A stretch of 64,000 nt of DNA from Scatophagus argus (taxonomy: Eukaryota; Chordata; Actinopteri; Scatophagidae), in assembly GCF_020382885.2 (NCBI RefSeq), contig NC_058510.1, positions 8,676,862 to 8,740,861 on the forward strand, read 5' to 3'. A program made the translations under genes and the position numbers. Under the pieces are notes generated by a model that did no database searches, was not told where the DNA came from, and saw nothing but the letters and a program-made list of their open reading frames with translations. Numbering within the stretch: position 1 is the first letter of the stretch; every line of letters starts with the position of its first letter. Below, one piece after another: positions 1-10,261 of this stretch.

Positions 1-3000
1 GAAACTGTTATGTAAAAAGTCATACGCAAAGGGTTGCCAGATCTGATAAGTATCGGACTCAATAATTAGCTCTTTGTGTCACGCCTACTCTCTATTAAGT
101 AGAGAAAAAGTAATGTAAAAGATGAAAAGGAAAAATGCCTGCAGTCAGGGAGTGTGTGAGAAGGGTTTTCATGCCCTCACCACGCCCTCTCAGACAGCCT
201 TTCATCACCAAATCCATCATTTCTCCAGCCTGAATTTACAGACAGAGAGAGAGAGAGAGAAGAGAGTCGAACTGCAACAATGCGCCTTGGAAAAGCCGCT
301 GCAGTGGGATACACACCGGAGAGATTGAGGTGAAAGAGACAGAGAGAGGCAGGCAGGAGTGTGGGAAGCATAAGGTTAATTATGGCACATTGCTCTGCAA
401 GTTATGCAAACCAGAGTTTGAACCAATGTACCTCAGATCGTCTTTAACAGGTGCTTCAGGAACATTGGTTTGATCTCAAAATTGGTAGGGACTTCACTTG
501 CACTTTCACTTTATTCAAATTCGTCTTGGTAAGCACTTTAATTTGACTGACCACAAACCATGCACAGTATTCCTATATTCATGTCATCAGTCATATTATT
601 TTGGTGTTTAGGTTGGCTCCCATCTTCACTGTCACCACCTTACAGACTAAAGAACAACAGTGCTACTGCCGACAATTACTGGCTGTTATTTGGAGTCTAT
701 ACCATTCAAACTTAGGATTCCTCACTTAGGAATTTCTTCAGTTAAGATGGTTCCATAATGGCTGAATTCCTGTCCTAAGACAGGAAAACAGTTATTTAAC
801 ATGTGTCTATAATAATAAAAATCCTAAAGTTCATGCTAAACTGAGAGAAGATAGAATTTCAGTCTTGGAAAGTTTTGTAATGAGGCTCCTGATGTCTTAT
901 TGATTGATTGATTATTGAGCAAACTCCTCAAAATATATATATTTTTTTACATGTGATCAGACATTCATCTTTAGAGATTTTACTTTTAGACTTTCTAAGT
1001 CGGTATCTTTCTTTCAAATTCACCACTTATGACACACTTTTTTAGACTTGCTCTTTAATTAGTTCTTCTCCTCAAGTTTAATCCCATTGTTTGTTCTGAG
1101 CTTTGTTTCTCACTCTCTGTACAGCACTTTGTTAACTCTGTTTTTAGAGAAGCGCTATATAAAGAAAGTTTATTATTATTCAGGGTCATGAGGGGCTGGA
1201 TCATTTCCCAGGATGCATTAGGCACAAGGCAGAGACTCTAAACACAATGCCAGTCTACAGAAGGGCGATAACTCACATTTACACCTCTGGACATTTTTCA
1301 AGTTCCAGCACTCCAGGCCCCATGTGGAGTGTCTCACCCTAAAAAGGTAGTGTGCGCAAACTAAAAGACATCTGTATTGTCTTTGGAAAACAACAAATTT
1401 CAAAGGAATAGTTCAGTGTTTATGAAAATACGCTGTATTCGCTGAGAAGATCTTAACCCCTCTTACGTCCGTAAGCTGGAGCTACAGCCAGCAACTGGTT
1501 AGCTTAGCTTAGCCCGATGACTGAAAACAACTAGCCTGATTTTGTCAAAGAAAATAGATAAGACACATTTATCTTGTTTGTTTAACTATAATCAAAGTGT
1601 AAAAAAGATACTTAACCTTTTTACAGAAGATTATGCGCTGGACTACTTCTTGGACACAAGCAATAACTTCCTGGAGTCTCCATTGGTTGCCAGCCGACTG
1701 CTTAGTTCTTAAATCTGCAAATTGTCATATTTACACTTTGATTAAACAAACAAGATAAAACGTGTTGATTAGTGAGCTTTAGCGGTGCTGTTAGGCAGAT
1801 TTTTATCACCTTTGGATAGAGCTGGTTGCCCCCCTTTCCAGCCTTTATGCAAGGCTAAGCTAATCGGCTCCTGGCTCCAGCTTGATATTGAAACATCTGT
1901 TCATCTACCTCTTGAGAGAAATGGGTTGACAAAGTTGTCTGGATTGTAAAAGGAAATACATGCAGAGTGCTAAAGAAATGATGTAAGGTCAAAAAATGAG
2001 AGCCGGCCAAAGCACCACAAATCACAAAATGTATGCCATCAGTGAGACGATTTCTTCACTTACTCTGCAGACCACCTCCACATACACAAAAATAAACCAT
2101 CCACCTGATGCTGAAGTTCCTTTTCAAATCTATGGCAGCCCTGCCCTTCTTCTCAATGGAGAGCAATGCTCCATTTCAAACACTGACTTCGCTACTCCCA
2201 CGGCTGGGCAGTTTGGGCTGCCCTGGATGTCCACCCTTCCCAGCCTCCTCCATACTCCCCCGGGCACCAGGCCATGACCACAGAGAACGTCTCTCATCCT
2301 TTCTCTCTCAACCTACTCACTGTCTGCCCTCTGCCCTTTAACTGTAGCAGCATGAGTAATTCTGTCCTTTAGGAGCTGTTTATATGCAGTTACTGGAAAG
2401 TAATTTTTGTGATGCGCAGAGCTGCAGTGGATCAATCACACGGTGACCTTCACCAGTTGTTCTTAAGACGCCTACAGGAATGCCAGGACTATGAGCCACA
2501 AAAACAACAGGTCAGACAGGAGGGTAAAACACAATATACAAAAGATCACTTCAAATTCTTAAATCCAGTCATGCAAACATTCTTCAGTAAACAGCAACTT
2601 TGACTGTTGACAGTGAGGAGAGAAAAGCTCAAACAATGAGAAATGAGAACAAAATGAAAACCAAATGACAGATTGATGAACAGTCAGTGAAATAACCACA
2701 CGAAAGATTAGTTTCATACTTTCTCCGGGATTGTGTCAGTTCAGTGTTTCAATACTACGTCTTCATTCTTCTGTGAAAAGTGAAAACAATCACAGACATC
2801 ATGATTGAGCATGATGGCGAGAAAAATAAGGTCAGGTTAAAACTGCTGTTATGATAACACAAATGAAAACCGGTATTTACATTATTATCCAAACAAAGGA
2901 GAAGTTACTGGAAGCTCTGCTATTTCTAGGGCCCTCTTGCGGCAAATATTTCAAAGAGGATATTTCTGGTCACCATGCTGGGGCCTTGCTGACCCTGAAA

Positions 3001-4019
3001 CACATCACACCTCCACTCTTCCCATATGCCTCCGATGTCTCTTACTTTAACGGCCTCTGATTTCTGTAGGATGTGGCTTTACATTGCAGACAGATACTCA
3101 CTCTCAGCCTAACTGAGTTTATCTGTGCTGACTCAACGGAGGATATCTCCTCATTTGGGAACAGGACTGTGGGAATGGGCATGAGCTCCCTATGGTGGCG
3201 GTAAAAAATCAGGAAATTTCCAGCTAAGCGTCTCCCACTGAGCTGTAACACTGAGCATCTCATAGCAGCTCATTCAGAAATTCTCTGTGACCTTGAGAGG
3301 AAGCAGACAGCGGCCCAGGAGATGCCGTCTTGCTCTGATCTCCCCCTGCTGCTGTGCTAAAGATGAAGCGATATGCGCCTCCTCCAAAAAAGGCAAAAAC
3401 ATTTAGGCAGGGGCAAGCATCCTTAACCCGGCCAATCCTGTCGCTTGCAGGTCTGGTCAACAAAGACCAGACACATTGAGTTTGTACCTCACAGAGTCTG
3501 CTTTATAACAGGCCACTGTGTCACTGCCGCACTCACAGCACTGTGGATGCAGCTCAGAGGAGAGGCCTCCACTTAACATACTGTACCTAACAGTGTTTAC
3601 AGAGGACTTTCACTGCAATGCACATCTCATCCCTGATGGATGATGATGACTCAGGCTGAGCTCTTGTGCCATGTTTGCGTTTACAGCGTCAGGGATTTAC
3701 ATACACATACACACACACACATTTTACATTTGGGAATAAAGGAAGAAACTGTAGCCGGGAAGTTTATTCTTGTATGGTACATCTTCCTTGTACCTTGTCA
3801 AAAACAGAACCAGGTCCTCAGGCAGTAGAAACCTGATCTCTCTGTACTTTAGCATACGGTTCTTAGACCAGGGCACCATTTGCCTTTGTAAGGTGTTAAA
3901 GATAAAATTGTATTTTATTTATTTATGTACTTTAATTAATCAGACGTTTAGTTAACCACTAACCTATCAGGGCAGCTGAAAGTGTAAATGTTTTTCGAAA
4001 AGTGAACTGCCACCCTTAC
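1..4019 (-). other. cacnb2 intron (partial), repeat-bearing
   Basis: This stretch follows the conserved cacnb2 N-terminal exon on the minus strand and should be intron. I looked for the next conserved exon of the family (beginning GSADSYTSRPSDSD in mammals) and did not find it, so it probably lies to the left of base 1. The stretch holds a GA-rich run near 242-260, a fold-back repeat at about 1402-1922 and a CA run at 3710-3721. Several open frames of 60-95 codons are present, none with a recognisable domain. Confidence 0.6.
1402..1922. repeat. Inverted pair of a dispersed fish repeat
   Basis: The left half (about 1402-1620) begins with an aaaggaatagttcagtgttt-type start, continues through a gcttagcttagc segment and reaches atcttgtttgtttaa. 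The right half (about 1720-1922) carries the same landmarks in reverse complement: ttaaacaaacaagat, agtgagctttag, then a gctaagctaat segment. The two halves are therefore diverged copies of one element facing each other. Related single copies occur at about 26700-26835 and 54260-54600. This kind of repeat is common in spiny-rayed fish genomes; I cannot give a family name from sequence alone. Confidence 0.65.
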
Positions 4020-4112
4020 CTGGCGGACAAGGCTGTTGGTTGTGGTGTCGGAGGAGGTACTGCCATCTGAACCTTTAAAACGACCTTTTCTTCGAGCCCC
4101 TTTGCCATGAGA
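4020..4112 (-). CDS. cacnb2: cacnb2 conserved N-terminal exon (calcium channel beta-2)
   Basis: This is one 31-codon exon of the voltage-gated calcium channel beta-2 subunit, the cytoplasmic protein that binds the alpha-1 subunit and promotes its membrane trafficking and gating. The minus-strand translation starts [17 protein letters not shown] and ends TTTNSLVRQ, matching the mammalian exon SYGKGARRKNRFKGSDG...NSFVRQ almost residue for residue. It is preceded by a pyrimidine-rich acceptor ending TAG and followed by a GTAAGG donor, and both ends are in phase 0, as in mammals. It lies upstream of the SH3 and guanylate-kinase-like cores, which are not in this window. The neighbour slc39a12 on the same strand fits the known CACNB2-SLC39A12 adjacency. 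A paralogue such as cacnb4 is possible but less likely given the position. Confidence 0.88.
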
Positions 4113-6134
4113 CTATGGAGAACCAAGAGGGAAAGGTCAAAACTGTAAAAGAAGAAGTTTCTCTCTTTCCCAGTTAATTTTAACACATTACATGACACCC
4201 TGAAACATCCCATAGACAATATAATAACAAGAAAATGCAGGCAGGTTTTCTGCACACTGACATGGCCACACACTTCAAGTGGGTTATAAGTGATGACGGA
4301 GACCCAATCATCACTTATGCACTTATGCAGAGTATACCTTTAAAATTACAGTAAACTGAATATCGTTGGGTTGTGGACTGTTGGTTGGACAAAATAAGAT
4401 ATTCAATGACGTCACCAACAAGGACTCTGGAAAATGTGATATTTGACATATGACAATGACATGTTTACTATTTGTGACATCTTGTAAACCAAACACTCGA
4501 CGGACTAATTGAGAAAATTTTAAATCTATGTTTGCAATCCTATTCATCAGTAACCAAATAGTGACGGATTATTTTTCTGTCAGTGCACTCATCACCTCAT
4601 CGAATCTGCTTTACCTCCAGTGAGAGGCTTTTTAGTACAAACCTCCCTCTTTATGCTTCCCCAGAACCAGATTTCCTTGCTAAAATACAGTGGAAGGATA
4701 ACAACACTGAAAAAAATGAAAAATATCCATTGGATTATAAACTTCAACAATTTAATTAACTCATAAAATCAGCCCTGCGGCTCTACCGCCCGATCACTAG
4801 TGTGCAGACGCTGGCTCCAAATGATGTCACCAATGCAAAATGGCAGTACTCATACGTAGCTTATTTTGGCTTCACTTTTTTGGAGACGTGGCGTCCATCT
4901 TTTAATACATAACTGGCTCAGCTAGTTAAGTACAGAATGCAATGTTTCAACAAACTTGAGTGTAATATTATGACAGGCATCATAAAAACAATGATAATTA
5001 CGTGGGTGGCCTCGAACACGCAAGCCAATGGTGAGGGGTTGGAAAAGTAATACACTCCGCTCAAGTGCTCATACAGCATGTGTTGCTAGTAGCAACTGAA
5101 AAACAGAAAATCATTTCAAATCTGTCTTTTATCCCAGCCTGTTCCCACGGGACATGTTAATCGTGCCTATAAAAAGAGAGAGGCAGAGAGATATTCTGAC
5201 TGGCTCTTACAGGAGCAAGTCATGTAGAGCTGCCCAGAGACTCTGGTGGAACAGGATGAAGTCTAATTAACCACATTTAGCCAAAGAGAAATATATTGAA
5301 CAAAATACGTTTTGCTGCATGACAAAGCTAATGTAGTCCATCCTGTACTATTTTACCTGAGGCTGTCTGGACATCCTACAGTGGCACAGTGGTGGAAGAA
5401 ACTAAGTAAATTTTTGTACCATCTTGAAGTCACCAACTTAAATTTATGCTTTCTTTTACTTCAAATTGAAAAATATATTGAAATATTACGTCACGTTATT
5501 ACGTCACCTACAATTTAAACTATCCAGCTAAGTGGTTTTACTTCGACCAGCCTAAACACTGTGAAAGGAGAAAGTCGACATAGTTAGTACACTGCTTTAA
5601 CTTTTTATAATTAGGCTAAATTCTGCTGACAGGTAAAGAAAGTACAATGATGGTATCACGACCTCTTTTCAAAGTATTAGGCGACTTCCTCCACCGCTGG
5701 ACCAAAATGGTTTCATGTAGAAATGTGAAAACGTCGCTAGCAACGAGTGAAAGGTTCAAACTTACGGTACGTGACATTAACACGCCAAAATAAGTGCTGG
5801 ATTGAACATTAGAGATTAAAACATGACATCATGGTTAGCCAGGCTAGAAGTGTTGAGCCACCAACCTGACTTACGTCAGCTTAAAGATAACGGCGTCGAG
5901 GACATTTTTCATTAAGACCAACCGTTAAAAATTCAAAAACGCTGTGGCACGAGCTGATGCCCTCACGGCTTACGTCATCAAAAGTTAATTTACGGTAAGT
6001 TCAGCCAGAAGCCACCAATCGCAGCGAGGAAGCGGACAGGTTAAGAGACGGTGAGATAAAGTTCACCCGTGTCTTTCTTCAACCAGAAGTGAAAAATGAA
6101 AAATATCGGCGTCCTTTAAGTGTGATTAACTCAC
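4113..6134 (-). other. cacnb2 intron between candidate first exon and conserved exon
   Basis: On the minus strand this links the candidate first exon (donor GTGAGT at its upper end) to the conserved N-terminal exon. It holds a repeat-like segment at about 5386-5702. I see no other coding exon in it. Confidence 0.5.
5386..5702. repeat. Putative short non-autonomous element with imperfect inverted ends
   Basis: One end reads cagtggtggaagaaactaag and the other end, reverse-complemented, starts cagcggtggaggaagt, giving similar termini about 315 bp apart. The interior contains ttttacttcaaatt-type text. The 'gtggtggaa...agta' start resembles the repeats around hacd1 exon 1 in this window. No open frame for a transposase is present. 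Confidence 0.4.
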
Positions 6135-6164
6135 TTGTAACATCGGATGTTCCAGCGAATCCAT
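6135..6164 (-). CDS. cacnb2: Candidate cacnb2 alternative first coding exon
   Basis: On the minus strand an ATG opens a 10-codon frame, MDSLEHPMLQ, that ends exactly at a strong GTGAGT donor in phase 0. That is the phase required to join the conserved exon at 4020-4112, giving MDSLEHPMLQ followed by SHGKGARR. An in-frame TAA lies 54 bases upstream of the ATG, so this would be the true start. In mammals CACNB2 has several alternative first exons that join this same conserved exon, including short ones of about a dozen residues beginning MD or MN. The peptide itself is not one I recognise. The start choice rests on donor, phase and position only. Confidence 0.5.
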
Positions 6165-6620
6165 GTGTTTGTCCAGAGGTGTTGCTGCCCTTGTTTTTAG
6201 AGTATTACTGACGACCATTACACCATTTGATAGACGCAACTGTTCGGCAGATCCTCTCGGCTTGGACAGGTGCTCCAGCTGTGACCGAGGTGAAACCTAA
6301 AGCACATTTTTACCCGGTGACCGGTTCACGTTTGCAGAGACAAAGCGCTGCTGCTGCCGCCGCTGCTGCCAGACCGGCACCGCCAATCTTCAAGTTTGAG
6401 ACGAGAGAGTTCAAAGGAGGAGCTTGAGCGGAAGATGTTCGCAAAGCAGCTCCGATGATGATGATGATGATGATGATTTGAATTCTAGGATATTATAGCT
6501 TTCAGCATCGCAGAGCCGCCTTATCAGTGCCCTCCTACCCACACCAGCTGAGAGCTCTCCTGCTCCATGCGCCCCTCATCCAACGCCAACACTTGTGTCT
6601 TACCACAGTACAAAAAGATG
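6165..6620 (-). promoter_or_regulatory. Probable cacnb2 promoter / 5' UTR region
   Basis: This segment has more CpG dinucleotides and GC-rich runs (around 6270-6440) than the flanking DNA, and it lies directly upstream of the candidate first exon. It contains a GCT/GCC-rich run at about 6345-6370 and an ATG trinucleotide repeat at 6454-6477. No clear TATA box is seen. Assignment as promoter is inference. Confidence 0.35.
6454..6477. repeat. (GAT)n trinucleotide microsatellite
   Basis: Eight uninterrupted gat units. It lies in the presumed 5' flank of cacnb2 and could vary in length. Confidence 0.9.
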
Positions 6621-9600
6621 GAGGTGAACAACGGCTTTCAAACAGAAAACCAGTCTGAAAAAAGTCTTTTCTGGAAATAGTCAACACAGACTGAGGGAGA
6701 GCTGAACTGTAAAATAAACCCAGCTGATTTTTATGTCATATAAGGAAGCTTTTAAGGCTCAAAGTGGGTGATTGACTTTGAACCCAAATTAAAACAGATT
6801 GTTGGCTATGAGAAGGCAGATGAATTTAACTGTTAGGAGGTAAAAAAGAAATGACAGCTGACATTTTGCAGTAGGAAAAACACATTTTATACTGGGATGC
6901 TTATGAATGGAGTTGTTGTTAATATAATACCAGTGCTTTTCCTACTCCGGGTCAAAACGTCTGCTGTAAAAAGGTGTGTGGAGAGTGAGGAATAGCTGAG
7001 CGAACAGGTGAGCAGCTCAGGTGAGGGCTGAAGCAGGGACATGATAGGAATGCAGGTAGATTTTCATGCTATTGTTGAGCCTGATGTGTCTATACAATAT
7101 ATATACAAACTGGGTCAATTACAAATAAATGGATTAAAGTTTCACTGCAACTCCTTATTGTCATTATTGATCTATCCAGGTACGTTTACAATAAATCACG
7201 TCCATATTTGTATGAGATGTCTGTCATATGTCTTTTTTTTCCCTACTAGCAGTCAATAACCAAAAGATAGTCTATTTATAATAATATCAAACAGAGAACA
7301 GCAGCAAATCTTCACATCTGAGGAGATGCAGCCTGAAAAATGTGCCATTTTCTATCAACTAATCAAATACTTAACTCTTTGTTTGTTCTGCTCTGAATTT
7401 AAGTGGGACATGCTGGTAAGACGTTGCATGTTCCCTCTGGCTGTCTGTACCTGTTCAGGTGAGTCTAATGGTTCTGTACAGGCAGGAACAGCCACTTGGA
7501 ATTTCACATGCTGTAGTATATCCATCCAAATGCTCAAGTGAACCTTCCCTCAGACCAGCTTCTGACCACAGATAGCGCTGAGGTTTTGTTATTCAGTGTT
7601 GCCCTCTAGTGGGTTCGTGTGGTTTTGCATTTTAAAGCGCCGCTCCTGTGATGTTGCACATCAAAAATCAGTTCACTAGTCATGGTTAGTAATACTCCGA
7701 CTCACAGCATAACTTCCTCTCTCTGGAAGGAGCTCTCACAGGGTGAAAAATTCCACCCAGAAGATGTCGTGAGGGTTGTCTCGGCTCAGAGGCAAAGCTT
7801 AACACAAATCTGGCATTACAAACTGCATTTAGCTTGAAAGATGTTGGCATTTAATAGACTTGGATGGCTGAGTTGCAGTGGACACACTTAAAAGTCAAGA
7901 CATCTCAACTTCTGCTGATGGACTATTCCTCTAAACTAAAGGCTTCGTGCAGATTTTTGTGGAGGTAATAAAAAAAAAAAATACACAAACTTAAGATAGC
8001 TGTTTTTCATGAAAACATTCATTGTATTTCAAGTAACGAATCCTGTCATTGTGAGTATAAGCAAAACATCCCACCATCAGTACGTATGAAATGACCCCAT
8101 GTGGTTTTGTGTGATAACAATAACAGGTGCACAATATTATTTTCAGCTGGATCCTTTCAAATCAAAGGGAAAACACTTTTATATTTCCTGTTGTATTTCT
8201 CTCTCTCTCTCTCTTAGCTTTCCTCATTGTTTCTGCTGTCCTGATGACCCTGGAGCTGAACTCTTTTTTATTATTATTTCTTTCTCTGATGAACAAGTTA
8301 GAGGATATTCAGCGTTCACACCAGCACAGCCCTGTTAAAGAGACCTTCCTTCCTCCTTTGCCTTGAAAAGATGCACACATGCCAACAAAATGGCCTCCTT
8401 GTTGCAAAGAGAGCAGATTTGCACACAAACCAGGAGGCCAGAAGCTTTCCTGGAAATGCCAAAGGGGTTAGCATTTCCAGCAAACTAGCAAAAATGCTAG
8501 AATAAGAGAAAATGCAGTGGACTTCCTGCTATTGTTTGAACATTACTACGGAAGTCACAGTAAATGGTGTCAGCTTTTTCTGATGTGATAGTCGCATAAT
8601 CTCATGAGGCTGTCAGTATAACTGAGTTTGCACTTTGATTGTGAGTTTAGAATTGCAAATTGACATAATGACCGTACGACTAATCCCTAACCCAAAGATG
8701 GCAAATGCATGACTGCTGTTTTGTTCAGGTTTCACAGAAAAAAGTTGATGCTGAGAGCACCAGAATGTGATCGCAGCAGGCTAATTAAAAAGAGAAAAGA
8801 AATCATGTCTTAAGCCCACTCATTCTCTCAGTATCACAAATCCAATTTTATGTGCAAATAAGTTTAATTACTGCGTTTAATTTATCTCATTGTACTGATG
8901 TATTCATCATTTTCTCTTCTTCCTCCACCTCCTTTTGCGGACCCTCTTTGGCCGGTAAAGTGTGTGTGAGTGTGTGTGTGTTGTGTGGGCTGGATCGCTC
9001 TGGAGTTGCTGTCTTGCACAGCGAGCATTACTCATCCAGGTTGGTGGATGAAGAGAACAAGTAGCTCAGGTGGGTGGAAATGCCCTCATATTGGATCACA
9101 GAGAGGCCTCAAAAACAAAGAACAATGCCTATGAGATTAGATGCTGAAAGAGTGCAATGTTTCTCCAAACAGAGAGTAAAAAATTCAAATATTTCAGAGC
9201 AGCTTATGCCCAGCAAAGAGATATTAGTCCTTCCTTTGCACATAAGAGTGTCTTATTAAGCCAGTCAGGTTTTGTATGGTCACATTAAGGTAAAGCTCTG
9301 TTATAGGTTCAGAATTTTATAACAGTTTCATAGCAAGTTTCCTGGAAAGCACTGCATGATTTGGTTGACTTACCAGAGAAATATGAATCTCCCTGAAATT
9401 AAAGGGGTAGTCAGGGGGTCACTCCAGGTACAGACGGGCTTAAGCGAGACGAAAAAGGAGGAAATCTCTTCTGAACGTCTCTTTTGTTGGTCCTCCTATT
9501 CGTGGAGGGTCAACGCTGAATCACCTTGGTGTCCGTTTAACTGGAACGAAAACCTTCAGTGTGCGACTTTTACATGGAAACGCACATCATGTTGCGTTCG

Positions 9601-9862
9601 AGCATTCAGACAGCAGCCACAGGAGTTCACACAAAGCCTATCGCGGCCAGACAGACCTCAGCACACGAGCGGCGGAGTTGCCACAGCACATGGCGGAGCC
9701 TGCGACTTATAAACATAAGACAGTGTAGAAAATCAACAACATCATCATATGTGGACTACATGACATTTTAAAGTACACGTTCCCCTCTCTGTATAAAGCC
9801 GACCAACATAAATTACAAACAACAGGTAGATTTACAATACTTCATATTTTGCTGGTGAGAAA
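6621..9862. other. Intergenic DNA between cacnb2 and slc39a12
   Basis: I see no exon of a known family here. Short open frames exist, the longest about 118 codons at 9356-9712 on the plus strand. They lack recognisable domains or a splice-site context that would support them. A CT-rich run lies at about 8199-8216 and a short GT run near 8957-8980. Confidence 0.6.
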
Positions 9863-9868
9863 TTTATT
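9863..9868 (-). terminator. Candidate slc39a12 polyadenylation signal (AATAAA)
   Basis: A minus-strand AATAAA lies 393 bp beyond the slc39a12 stop codon and is the first canonical hexamer I see in that direction, which implies a 3' UTR of about 0.4 kb. Confidence 0.5.
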
Positions 9869-10261
9869 CAAAATCGAATGATCAGTTTTTGAGGCTATGT
9901 AAATATTTCACAGAACAACAGATAAGCACAGTTGTACGTGATGCATTAGAGTTTTAGCTATTTAGTGTCCAAATGCTGCCATCCATGATAACTAACATAC
10001 AAAAATAGGTCAAATTATAAAAAAGAGAGGATTCATACAGCTGATGTATATTTATCATTCACTGCAGTGACTACAACATCGTAAATACTCACTCGTTGAC
10101 CAATTCTGACTTCTTAAAATATTCTGGTTGCATTCTGGTTTACACTTGGGTGTGTAATTAGCAGGAGATGATAAACAAGTCAATTAAAATAATAATGAAA
10201 AAAAATAAGCACTAGAAAATGTTTTTGTCCTGACTTTGCGCATGCGTCGCGTGCTCTGCAT

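Noticed and set aside
1996-2341. Overlapping plus-strand open frames of 93 and 77 codons.
   Set aside because: No family recognised and no conserved motif; two overlapping frames suggest chance.
9356-9712. 118-codon plus-strand open frame in CpG-containing DNA.
   Set aside because: No recognisable domain, no splice-site context and composition like repeat DNA.
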